Below are positions 1-6,779 of a DNA stretch of 37,183 nt, piece by piece. The stretch's first letter is position 1, and each line of letters opens with the position of its first letter. The stretch lies in the NCBI GenBank assembly GCA_025059805.1, contig JANXDG010000044.1, positions 1 to 37,183 on the forward strand. The letters run 5' to 3'. The position numbers and the translations under genes were made by a program. Origin of the DNA: Endomicrobiia bacterium (GTDB lineage Bacteria > Elusimicrobiota > Endomicrobiia > DTEH01). Below the pieces are notes generated by a model. The model made no database searches, had not been told where the DNA came from, and saw only the letters and a program-made list of their open reading frames with translations.

Positions 1-2
1 TG

Positions 3-155
3 TCTGAGTACAAAAAGTTAACTGAGATTTTTCCTGAGATTGACCCTCAAATTGACAAAATCATAGCTAAATGTTTTTCAGTAGAACCCAAAGACAGATA
101 CAATTCAGTTGAAGAATTAAAGTATGATATTGAGAAATTAAGTAATAAAGATTAA
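3..155 (+). CDS. Ser/Thr protein kinase, C-terminal fragment (5' end outside window)
   Basis: The reading frame is open from base 3 and stops with TAA at 153-155, giving the last 50 residues of a protein whose start lies outside the window. The tail matches the end of the Hanks-type Ser/Thr kinase C-lobe: an Ile-Ile-Ala-Lys-Cys helix followed by a Pro-Lys-Asp-Arg-Tyr-x-Ser-x-Glu-Glu-Leu segment, where the invariant Arg of subdomain XI sits. Nothing follows the kinase fold, so any sensor or membrane domain would have to be N-terminal. The next gene starts 27 bases downstream. An FHA-domain protein (a phosphothreonine reader) is encoded about 3 kb downstream, so kinase and FHA protein may work together; that is inference. 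The catalytic loop is not visible, so activity cannot be judged. Confidence 0.72.
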   Translation, partial: SEYKKLTEIFPEIDPQIDKIIAKCFSVEPKDRYNSVEELKYDIEKLSNKD

Positions 156-182
156 AACTTAATCCGAAAGGAGGATACAAGT

Positions 183-797
183 ATGATAATGAATTATATT
201 AGAAAACTTCAGTCCTTTATTCAAAACAATAAGGAGTATATTTGTAATATAAATGAAGAAGATACTGCTTGTATACTAATAGAAGAACTAATACGAACAC
301 TTGGATGGAATACTGAAAATCTTTCAGAAGTTAAACGTAGATATCCAAACGGGTTAATTAATGCAAAAAGTATTCGTTCTAGGATTGAAATGGAGCAAAA
401 CGATACACTTGGAGATTATATATTGATTCACAATGAATATAAGATAGTTATAGAAGTTAAACCTTTAAGTAAGTCACAACTGTGGGGAAATCAATTTCAT
501 TTTAAAAAATTATTAAACAACAATTCATGCAAGTGTAGTACTTGTAGAGCTGTGCGTCAACAAATACTAAAACTATTGGACTTGTGTATTAAAGAATGTA
601 GTGTGAAATATTTTGTATGGACTACAGGAGATACTATTATAATATGGGAAATTGATAAAAATTTAACATCTGAGAAAGTTTTTAAAAATAAAAGTGAAAA
701 TAGAATTTTTGTTAATTTTTATAAATGTATGAAGTGTGTTCGTAAATGTAAAAAATGTAATATTCAGAGGATTGAGGAGTTATTAAGTAAGAAATAA
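183..797 (+). CDS. PD-(D/E)XK nuclease-like protein (HsdR_N-like) with two cysteine clusters
   Basis: This 204-residue cytoplasmic protein has a strong Shine-Dalgarno AAAGGAGG at 167-174, 8 bases before the ATG. The N-terminal part resembles the N-terminal nuclease domain of type I restriction R subunits: an early Glu helix (E34-E35), a Gly-Trp (41-42), then Gly77-Asp78 followed by Glu91-Val-Lys93, the D...ExK catalytic signature. A later strand ending in Thr-Thr-Gly-Asp (147-150) fits the usual end of the fold. Unusual are two cysteine groups, C116-x-C118-xx-C121 and C182-xx-C185-xxx-C189-xx-C192, which look like metal sites. No methyltransferase or helicase is nearby, so this is not a standard restriction system. 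It could be a repair nuclease, a solitary defence nuclease or a DNA-binding regulator. Fold assignment is moderate; function is unknown. Confidence 0.6.
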   Translation: MIMNYIRKLQSFIQNNKEYICNINEEDTACILIEELIRTLGWNTENLSEVKRRYPNGLINAKSIRSRIEMEQNDTLGDYILIHNEYKIVIEVKPLSKSQLWGNQFHFKKLLNNNSCKCSTCRAVRQQILKLLDLCIKECSVKYFVWTTGDTIIIWEIDKNLTSEKVFKNKSENRIFVNFYKCMKCVRKCKKCNIQRIEELLSKK

Positions 798-869
798 AAT
801 TTATATTTGAAAATTATGAACTTTTTAAATTTTTGATATGGTTCAAATTTAGATACTTTCCATAATTAC

Positions 870-889
870 TTATCTTATAGAAAAGATAA
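870..889. repeat. Inverted repeat between nuclease-like gene and lipoprotein gene
   Basis: TTATCTT (870-876) and AAGATAA (883-889) form a perfect 7-bp inverted repeat with a 6-base spacer, inside the 241-base gap between the two flanking genes. It has no T-run after it, so it is a poor terminator. It could be an operator for the downstream genes or chance in AT-rich DNA. No clear -35/-10 pair was seen in this gap. Confidence 0.3.
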
Positions 890-1038
890 AACAAAAAGTT
901 AAAAAGTTTAACACAATAGAATTAATTTCTTACTGATAATCAAAAAATTTAGTTTTTTAAATGAAATTTTTGTTTAAAATTTGGTATTTATTCTTTATAG
1001 AAGACAAAAGATTTACAAGAAAGGAGGTGAGAGGTTAT

Positions 1039-1677
1039 ATGAAAAACAAAACAAATCTAATAAAATATATAGTTTGTGTTTTGTTAATAATTTCATCCTG
1101 TGGGCCAAAACGTCCTGCTGATGTAAAAAAAGAGGTATCTTTTGACTTTGGAGATGTTGTGCCGTTTCAACAGTTAAAAGAGGAAATAGAAGGGACAATA
1201 GTTACAGGTATAGGTTTTTCAGAAAAACGGGCAAACCTGGTTTTAGCGAGGGAAGCAGCAATAACTTCTGCTTTAGCTGACCTTGCAAGAAAAGTTGAAA
1301 CAAAATTAGAAGGTGTATGGAAACGCACAATGGCTGACTGGACTGAGTATATGAAAGACGGGGTTAATGAAGCAATGTCTATTGAAGAGATGAAAAGTAT
1401 GATAAAAAATATTGTTGATACTGAACTTCGTGGTCCATGGTTGATACAAGAAAAAATACAAAAGTCAACCGGTAGATACTGGGTTAGAATTTTACTTTCA
1501 TCTGCTACTGTAGAAAAGTGGTTAAAACAACGTATGAATACAGAGGCTCTGCTTAGAAAATATATTATTGAATCTCAGATCAAAAAAGTACAGGAAGACC
1601 TCCAGAAAGATTTAGATATGTTAAAAGATAAAGAAAAGAAAGATGTGCAAAGTATAAAGGAAATAATAAAAGAATAG
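1039..1677 (+). CDS. LPP20-like family lipoprotein
   Basis: An upstream in-frame ATG exists at 961, but the start at 1039 is preferred: it is preceded by AAGGAGG (1021-1027) and gives a clean lipoprotein signal peptide (Lys-rich start, hydrophobic core, lipobox Ile-Ser-Ser-Cys with Cys21). The mature protein (about 190 residues) carries at roughly residues 52-165 a Gly-x-Gly-x-Ser turn followed by regularly spaced Ala residues and an Asp-Leu-Ala-Arg helix, the pattern of LPP20/FlgP-type lipoproteins. The last 40 residues are a charged coiled-coil helix. Such proteins sit in the outer or inner membrane and often act with CsgG/LpoB-like partners. The next gene, 36 bases on, encodes a second LPP20-like protein, so the two probably act together. 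The exact role is unknown. Confidence 0.7.
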   Translation: MKNKTNLIKYIVCVLLIISSCGPKRPADVKKEVSFDFGDVVPFQQLKEEIEGTIVTGIGFSEKRANLVLAREAAITSALADLARKVETKLEGVWKRTMADWTEYMKDGVNEAMSIEEMKSMIKNIVDTELRGPWLIQEKIQKSTGRYWVRILLSSATVEKWLKQRMNTEALLRKYIIESQIKKVQEDLQKDLDMLKDKEKKDVQSIKEIIKE

Positions 1678-1713
1678 TTTATTGCTGTAAGTTTTTGTTT
1701 AAATAAATAGGTG

Positions 1714-3315
1714 ATGAAATATTTTGGTTATGTATTATTTTATTATCTTTTTTTATTTTTTTGTAGTAATGTATTGTGTGTTGATGTAATAGTTTCTTCT
1801 GTTCCAATAGGTGTTCGTTTAGAGTCAGAACTTGATAAAACAATAGAAGAGTTAAAACACAGGTTGAACCAAGAGACGGATTCCCAGCAAAGAAGAAAAG
1901 TTAAGAAACAAATTAGAGAGTTAGAAAAACAAATAAAAGTTTCGCAAAAAAATAAGCAAAAATTTTATCAACAGGAAATAAAGTTTTTTAGAGATCTTCA
2001 TGGCAGTGAACTTTATGTTGGTGAAGCTGTTACATACAAAAGTTTTAATGAAGAGTTTGGAGAGACGATTGAAAAAGCAAAACAGCGTGCTATTAACAAC
2101 CTTGCTATGGGAATAAGGGTGAAAATTGAGGCAGTAGTAAAAGATGAGATAAACTTTACTACTGGTAAACCTCTGGAAGAAAAATTTAATCGTGTAATAA
2201 AAACTTATGTTGATGATTTGTTGACAAATATACAACTTAAAGTTTACGAACATTATCCTAAAAGAAATGCTGTTACTGTGATTGCATATATATCAAAGAA
2301 GATATATGATGAATTTCTTGAAAAAAGGTTAAAAGCACAAATAGAATATATTGCAGAATACATAAGTAAAGGATTGTTGTTTATAAATTCAAATATGGTT
2401 GTTGCTGCTTTAAGAAGTTTTATCCAAGCACAGAAATTACTTGAGAAAGAGTTTAATTACTTGCCTTTGCAATATGACATAGATAAGGATGGAAAACTTG
2501 AAAATCTTACTATAACAGCTGAAACAAAAATTTTTGAAATACTACAAAGGATAAAATTTATCCCGCCTAAAGAAAATATTTTTTTCAATGCCGATGGTAT
2601 CCTGAGAAAAAATTTTGTCATAAAAACAGTTTTTGTAAATAATAGTACGGAAATACCGGTTGAAAACCTACCTGTGAAAGTAAGTGTAATAAAAGGAGCA
2701 GCTGCCCCTTCTATTATTAGTGCTGTATCTAACAAACTTGGTGAAGTTGAGATAAAACTTAATAAAGTTACCGCAGAAATGAATGAAGTTCAGCTTTTAG
2801 CAGAGGTAGACCTTGATGCTTTAGATATATCTTCTAAGTTGAGGTATATTACGCCACCTGGTTGTATTATTAATCTCGCCAAAACAAAGAAGGTAATGTT
2901 AATATGTAATCATTTCTGCGATAAAATTGTAAAAGAGCCGCAAAGAGTGAAATCAAAAATTATTTCTTTACTTCATCAACAAGGTTTTGAGACTGAAAGT
3001 TTAGTGTATAAAAATACGAAATTGACAGATTCTGAATTTGATAATGCAAGAGATAAAAAAGCTGATTATCTGGTGTTTATTAACCTTTTTTCTCAAGTAA
3101 ATAAACTTAGTGAGTATGATATGTTTATTTCAAATCTTAATGTGAAAATAGAAATTTATTCTGTAAAAGATAAAGAGTTAATTTCATATATTGAAAATGG
3201 TTTAACTTCAAAAGGTTACGGTGTAGATAAAGAAAATGCAACATCAAGTGCTGAAAATGAAGTTAGTGATAAGATTACAAGAATTTTAGCTGATGAGATT
3301 AAAAAATTAAGGTAA
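1714..3315 (+). CDS. Exported LPP20-like protein with TolB-N/CsgG-like C-terminal domain
   Basis: The ATG at 1714 (a GTG lies in frame immediately before it) gives 533 residues beginning with a Sec signal peptide without a lipobox. After cleavage come a charged coiled coil (about 38-90), an LPP20-like domain (about 100-205, with the Ala/Leu-spaced helix and a Thr-x-Thr-Gly-Lys segment), a helical region, a short beta-rich Ig-like segment (about 300-385), and a C-terminal domain (about 390-533). In the last, an Ala-Asp-Tyr-Leu-Val strand and an Ile-Glu-Ile-Tyr-Ser-Val-Lys-Asp strand resemble TolB-N/CsgG/LpoB-type periplasmic folds. The ribosome site is weak (AGG at 1709-1711), suggesting coupling to the upstream lipoprotein. 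Stop and next start are only 9 bases apart. Likely a periplasmic partner of its two neighbours; function not established. Confidence 0.55.
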   Translation: MKYFGYVLFYYLFLFFCSNVLCVDVIVSSVPIGVRLESELDKTIEELKHRLNQETDSQQRRKVKKQIRELEKQIKVSQKNKQKFYQQEIKFFRDLHGSELYVGEAVTYKSFNEEFGETIEKAKQRAINNLAMGIRVKIEAVVKDEINFTTGKPLEEKFNRVIKTYVDDLLTNIQLKVYEHYPKRNAVTVIAYISKKIYDEFLEKRLKAQIEYIAEYISKGLLFINSNMVVAALRSFIQAQKLLEKEFNYLPLQYDIDKDGKLENLTITAETKIFEILQRIKFIPPKENIFFNADGILRKNFVIKTVFVNNSTEIPVENLPVKVSVIKGAAAPSIISAVSNKLGEVEIKLNKVTAEMNEVQLLAEVDLDALDISSKLRYITPPGCIINLAKTKKVMLICNHFCDKIVKEPQRVKSKIISLLHQQGFETESLVYKNTKLTDSEFDNARDKKADYLVFINLFSQVNKLSEYDMFISNLNVKIEIYSVKDKELISYIENGLTSKGYGVDKENATSSAENEVSDKITRILADEIKKLR

Positions 3316-3324
3316 ATTATTTTT

Positions 3325-5427
3325 ATGAGACCAAACAAGGTTTATAAAATTATTAAAATTTTTCTTCTTACAATAATATTACCTGCATTTTTAATTTTGA
3401 TGTATAAATATAAAAAGATGTTTCCTCCAAAAATCTTACCTGAAGGATTTGAAAAATATAATGTTCCACCTGAAGAATACGCAATAGTAATTTTAGGGAG
3501 TGATGTAGTAGAAAAGTTATATAAGAAAAACTTAACTGGCTATGCAATGAGTGTAGAGAAAGTATACGGACCTAAAGAAGATAAAAGTATAGACAATCTA
3601 AAATTGAGTTTTAATAGTATCATTTCGGGTTATCAAAAATGGAAGTTGATTACTAACAGAGAACAGTTTGAGATTATAAAACAACGCAAAAAGTTTGACC
3701 TTGAACAGAAAAAAGAACTTATCCGTGCTGGGTTAATAAACACACAAAAATATGCTGAATTTCTTACAGAGAGTGAAAAACTACAGATAAATTATGATGT
3801 TTTTCTTAGATGGAGATATAAGAATGTAGATGAAACATTGTGTGAACTTACCTGTGAAATTGTAAACCGTTCAAACTCTGTAGTTGAAGTTGTATCAAGT
3901 GTGATATTTACACATCCTGTAATTTATAAAAATTATATTAAAAGTATAAAATTATTAAATTACTTCTCTTATATAAGTAGCGGATATATTGTATTAGTAG
4001 TATTCATAGTATTCACATTGTTAGTAAACTTAAATTTAAAAAAGAAAAAAATAATATCAAATTTGTCTTTAATAGAACAGGAAATTTATAATTTAATACA
4101 AAATGGTAGTTTCACAACTGCATTGAAAATGATAGACACAGTATTGGATTTTTTACCAGATTATTCTCCAATTTTTGCTATAAAAGAAAGATTAATGGTT
4201 GTTACTAAAAATGACCCTGAAAAAGCACAACAAGCATATGTAAGATACTCCAATCTAAAGACAAAATTTCATAGTGGTTTGTTATCGCAGGTTGAAATGA
4301 GTGAATTAAATAGTATAGAAGAATCTTTGGATTTACCTGAAGTGGTAAAATTTGTTTCGTTATGCAAAACTTATACTAAACTTTTAGAAATAAATACATT
4401 GTTATCATTACGGAAAGAGAAAGTGTTAAAGTTAATTTCAGCAGGTAGTTTAGAACAAGCAAAAAATGAACTTGATAAATTACAAAATGAAAAAATTTTG
4501 ACCGAATATCAACTGTTAACAAATACTCTTAAAGATGAGAACCCTTCTTTCTTTCAGGTATCTCTTCCACCATATGATGATTTTTTAGAACTTGTCCGTG
4601 ATGTAAACGAAAAAATTATTATAAGTAAACAAAAATTAGAAGAGGCAAAGAAATTAGTTTCTGAAGGTGATATATATCAAGCAGAAGAACTTCTAAAAGA
4701 AACTATTATGTTAAATCAAGACCTTGAAGAAGCAAAAAAATTGTATAAAGAAATTAACGAAGCAAAAAATATAACTGCTATTAAGCTAGTTTCGGAAAAG
4801 ATAAATGAGGAAATTGTAATCATAAAAAAAGATGTTATCAGCATATTTCGTAGAGATAAAAAACATCCAGATATAGAGGTAAACTTACCACAGATAAGCA
4901 GGGATAAACATCTTAAAATATCAATATTTGAAAACGAGGTTATTGCTGAAGATGAAAACTCTACAAATGGAACATTTGTGTGTGGTAAAAAGATTCTAAA
5001 GTGTCAGCTTCAAAATGGAGATATAATAAACCTTGCTGGTATATATGAAATTATCACCCATATATATTATGGAAAATCTGGAAATTTAAAAGATAATCAA
5101 CAAGTAAGAGATACAATTCCCTCTGAGATTAAAATCTCAATTCAAAATTCAACTGTAACATCCCAAGTTATAGGTTTGTTTCTCAATACACAGGATAACA
5201 GAAAGTATATAATCATACCTTCCGTCATAGATAAGAGTTGGAAAATAGCTTTACCTTTAAAATTATCAGCTGCAGGGTTTGAATATAGTGAAGATGAAAA
5301 CTCTAAGATTAAAATTTTATTTAACAATGGTGTCATAATGTTAGGGTTGGAAGAACAATATAGTATTCTTCTTGTAGGAAAAGTTTTAGAATTTAAAGGA
5401 TATAGATATAAGGTAGAAAAATATTAG
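3325..5427 (+). CDS. Membrane protein: periplasmic CsgG-like domain, TPR-like helices and cytoplasmic FHA domain
   Basis: 700 residues. A first membrane helix (about 9-27) follows a basic N-terminus and a second lies at about 214-236, followed by Lys-Lys-Lys-Lys, so residues 28-213 should be periplasmic and 237-700 cytoplasmic. The periplasmic part has the CsgG-like order 'Leu-Ile-Thr-Asn-Arg-Glu-Gln, helix, strand, Asn-Arg-Ser strand'. The cytoplasmic part has TPR-like pairs (about 255-290 and 445-490) and an FHA domain at about 500-590 with S525-R526, H529 and the hallmark D543-E-N-S-T-N-G-T-F551. The Ser-to-His spacing is one residue longer than usual. The last 100 residues are beta-rich and may be a degenerate second FHA-like fold. 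With the kinase fragment upstream, this looks like a phospho-threonine reader that spans the inner membrane. Domain calls are good, biological role unknown. Confidence 0.68.
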   Translation: MRPNKVYKIIKIFLLTIILPAFLILMYKYKKMFPPKILPEGFEKYNVPPEEYAIVILGSDVVEKLYKKNLTGYAMSVEKVYGPKEDKSIDNLKLSFNSIISGYQKWKLITNREQFEIIKQRKKFDLEQKKELIRAGLINTQKYAEFLTESEKLQINYDVFLRWRYKNVDETLCELTCEIVNRSNSVVEVVSSVIFTHPVIYKNYIKSIKLLNYFSYISSGYIVLVVFIVFTLLVNLNLKKKKIISNLSLIEQEIYNLIQNGSFTTALKMIDTVLDFLPDYSPIFAIKERLMVVTKNDPEKAQQAYVRYSNLKTKFHSGLLSQVEMSELNSIEESLDLPEVVKFVSLCKTYTKLLEINTLLSLRKEKVLKLISAGSLEQAKNELDKLQNEKILTEYQLLTNTLKDENPSFFQVSLPPYDDFLELVRDVNEKIIISKQKLEEAKKLVSEGDIYQAEELLKETIMLNQDLEEAKKLYKEINEAKNITAIKLVSEKINEEIVIIKKDVISIFRRDKKHPDIEVNLPQISRDKHLKISIFENEVIAEDENSTNGTFVCGKKILKCQLQNGDIINLAGIYEIITHIYYGKSGNLKDNQQVRDTIPSEIKISIQNSTVTSQVIGLFLNTQDNRKYIIIPSVIDKSWKIALPLKLSAAGFEYSEDENSKIKILFNNGVIMLGLEEQYSILLVGKVLEFKGYRYKVEKY

Positions 5428-5604
5428 TAAAAGTGTAGGTTGATATATTTTTTTATAATTAACTCTTAAAACTAATATATCATAACTGTTTCTTTAAACT
5501 GATTATAAGCAGATGATGACAAAATTAAAAATATAGAGTTGAAAACGGAAACATTAGATTTATATGGTTTAGAAAAACCTGTATAAATTACACTTTTATT
5601 ACAA

Positions 5605-5737
5605 AAGTGAATGTTAATGGTATCTGTGATACTGGAAAAATTTAGCTGATGGTATGAGTGTTGAAGAAATCATCAAACAATATCCAAAACTTACAAAAGA
5701 AGACATTGATGCAGCAATTGTTTATCAAGCAGAATGA
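5605..5737 (+). pseudogene. DUF433-family antitoxin remnant
   Basis: The 3' part (about 5634-5737) reads Asn-Leu-Ala-Asp-Gly-Met-Ser-Val-Glu-Glu-Ile-Ile and then Tyr-Pro-Lys-Leu-Thr-x-Glu-Asp-Ile-x-Ala-Ala-Ile, ending at TGA 5735-5737. This is the characteristic C-terminal half of DUF433 proteins, small wHTH antitoxins usually paired with DUF5615 PIN-like toxins. Upstream, recognisable pieces (Val-x-Gly, Ile-Cys, Asp-Thr) fall in a shifted frame and are interrupted by stops, so the N-terminal half is broken by small indels and the start is lost. No ribosome site fits. It is a pseudogene rather than a short functional gene, though the C-terminal piece from an internal ATG at 5654 could in principle be translated. 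Confidence 0.6.
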
Positions 5738-5781
5738 GTTTCTGAAGAGAGGATAATACTATTTGTTCCACATAAGAAAAG

Positions 5782-5877
5782 ATGAAAATTAAGTTTGATG
5801 AGAATCGTTGTTTGATGAGGTTGGTTTGAACATTACTTAGTTTGTGTTGGATTTAAATTCTTACGATAAAACTTGTC
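5782..5877 (+). pseudogene. DUF5615-family PIN-like toxin remnant
   Basis: The ATG at 5782 opens with Met-Lys-Ile-Lys-Phe-Asp-Glu-Asn, the near-invariant N-terminus of DUF5615 (Mut7-C/PIN-like) toxins, but the frame stops after 15 codons. In other frames just downstream there are short look-alikes of later motifs (Asp-Glu-Val-Gly-Leu; a Val-Leu-Asp-Leu strand), as expected after internal deletions and frameshifts. It lies right after the DUF433 remnant, the usual antitoxin-toxin order. Together they are the wreck of one module. The N-terminal match is clear; the downstream pieces are weaker. Confidence 0.5.
5823..5846. repeat. Imperfect 24-bp direct repeat, copy 1
   Basis: This stretch, inside the DUF5615 remnant, matches bases 6708-6731 at 19 of 24 positions (by eye), sharing the core GAACATT. 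The two copies bracket the RHH/PIN region, so they may be remnants of a duplicated toxin gene end or boundaries of an inserted segment. Confidence 0.35.
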
Positions 5878-5937
5878 GTGTTTAAGATTTTCATCTACAA
5901 GTAATATTAGAAAGGATTTTTGCCGTATTTTATCTTC

Positions 5938-5966
5938 TTGACAAATAAAATCAAATGTATTATAAT
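5938..5966 (+). promoter_or_regulatory. Perfect consensus sigma-70 promoter for the RHH antitoxin
   Basis: TTGACA (5938-5943) and TATAAT (5961-5966) match both consensus hexamers exactly with the ideal 17-base spacer. The expected start of transcription is near 5973, leaving a leader of only about 16 bases that holds the GGGGGTGG ribosome site (5975-5982) before the ATG at 5989. No operator palindrome was obvious, though RHH antitoxins usually repress their own promoter. Confidence 0.85.
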
Positions 5967-5988
5967 TTATTACAGGGGGTGGTAAACT

Positions 5989-6210
5989 ATGAGGATTACA
6001 GCAACGATAAGTATTCCAAAGACATTATTTAAAGAAATTAAGAAGATTAGTAAAGAAGAAGAGACAACGCGTAGCGAATTAATTCGGCAAGCATTAAGAG
6101 AATATTTGATAAGAAAGAAATTTGAAAGAGCAAGGAATAAACTTATGTTAGAAGCAGCCCGTAAGGGTGTTATTATGACGGAAAAAGAGATATTTGATGA
6201 GATATCTTAA
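5989..6210 (+). CDS. Ribbon-helix-helix (CopG-like) antitoxin
   Basis: 73 residues. The N-terminal half is a classic RHH/MetJ-Arc DNA-binding fold: a strand Arg-Ile-Thr-Ala-Thr-Ile-Ser-Ile-Pro, then helix, then Thr-Arg-Ser-Glu-Leu-Ile-Arg-Gln-Ala-Leu with the usual Arg-Glu-Tyr ending. The C-terminal part is a charged tail of the kind that wraps the toxin. It would bind DNA as a dimer, repress its own promoter and neutralise the PIN partner encoded next to it. The stop codon's last A is the first base of the following ATG (TAATG at 6208-6212). The gene appears intact while its partner is broken, so it may persist as a solitary regulator or as an antidote against related toxins. Confidence 0.8.
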   Translation: MRITATISIPKTLFKEIKKISKEEETTRSELIRQALREYLIRKKFERARNKLMLEAARKGVIMTEKEIFDEIS

Positions 6211-6526
6211 TGAAATTTTATTTTGACACCAATGTAATAATAGCTGCATTTTTAACGAAAGGGATTTGTTTTGATATGCTCGTAGATGCTGTTTTGTGTC
6301 ATCAGGGTTACTTCAGTGAAGTTTTGATAAAAGAAGTAAAGAAAGTGTTACAAAAGAAAAAATTTTCACAAAAAAGTATACAACTGCATTTGCCAACGGT
6401 GTAGAATTTTTTTGTTACTGGAGATAAAGAGATATTAGAATTAAAGCAATATAAAAACATAAAAATTATATCACCAGATAAGTATTGGATAATCAAAGCA
6501 AAGGAATTTTTAAAAATCAAGAAATA
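6210..6526 (+). pseudogene. PIN-domain toxin (COG1569-like), internally deleted and frameshifted
   Basis: The gene starts normally with a strand reaching Phe-Asp-Thr-Asn-Val-Ile-Ile, the first catalytic Asp of PIN RNases, and is open for 64 codons to TAG at 6402-6404. The family normally runs to about 135 residues. After the stop, in the same frame, the expected C-terminus follows: Phe-Val-Thr-Gly-Asp-Lys-Glu-Ile-Leu and Ile-Ile-Ser-Pro, ending at TAG 6525-6527. The piece just before it (Ala-Asn-Gly-Val-Glu-Phe-Phe) is in another frame and would join up if one T were removed from the T7 run at 6407-6413. About 35 residues of the middle, including the central acidic residues, are missing. The toxin is therefore almost certainly dead, even if the T-run were a sequencing error. 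Confidence 0.75.
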
Positions 6527-6527
6527 G

Positions 6528-6749
6528 TATATAATATTAACGGTTGCCAGTTGATGATAAAGAACCAGCTGTTGTTATAAGGAAGTTTAAAATACTTAGT
6601 GAGGTAGTGAAGAACTTAACTAATTACCGAAAGAATTAGAATTGTAAAATTTCTTGATAATTTAGTAAGTTTCAGAAGAAATTCTATACAATATTGTTTA
6701 TTATTCTGGTTCGAACATTGTTCAGTTCGTGGAGGTTTTGTTGTAAGAT
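6528..6749 (+). other. Non-coding stretch between PIN remnant and rpsF
   Basis: No intact gene is visible. An open stretch at about 6551-6640 has no recognisable product and no start with a ribosome site, and may be another eroded fragment. A weak promoter-like pair TTAGTA (6662-6667) / TATACA (6685-6690) with a 17-base spacer could serve rpsF-ssb. GAAC-ATT-GTTC at 6713-6723 is a small palindrome. Confidence 0.35.
6708..6731. repeat. Imperfect 24-bp direct repeat, copy 2
   Basis: Second copy of the repeat at 5823-5846 (19 of 24 identical). This copy also contains the palindrome GAACATTGTTC and a wider CGAAC...GTTCG pairing, so it could be an operator upstream of rpsF as well as a scar of duplication. 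Confidence 0.35.
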
Positions 6750-6779
6750 ATGTTGTTTATAGAAGGGAGGATAAAAAAA

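Larger units (their letters stand above)
5428..5937 (+). other. Gene-poor region with decayed toxin-antitoxin fragments
   Basis: About 510 bases hold no intact gene. Near the left edge GATATATT (5442-5449) and AATATATC (5474-5481) form an 8-bp inverted repeat with a 24-base loop, just after the FHA gene; it lacks a T-run and may be a weak transcript end. A short open stretch around 5510-5585 has no recognisable product. The rest holds remnants of a DUF433-type antitoxin and a DUF5615-type toxin, listed separately. Confidence 0.5.

Noticed and set aside
961-1038. Upstream start for the LPP20-like lipoprotein
   Set aside because: The 26 extra residues would bury the lipoprotein signal peptide, and the strong ribosome site lies just before the ATG at 1039.
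6713-6723. GAAC-ATT-GTTC as a LexA/SOS box upstream of rpsF
   Set aside because: Gram-positive-type LexA boxes need a four-base centre (GAAC-N4-GTTC); here it is three, and the nearby genes are not typical SOS genes.
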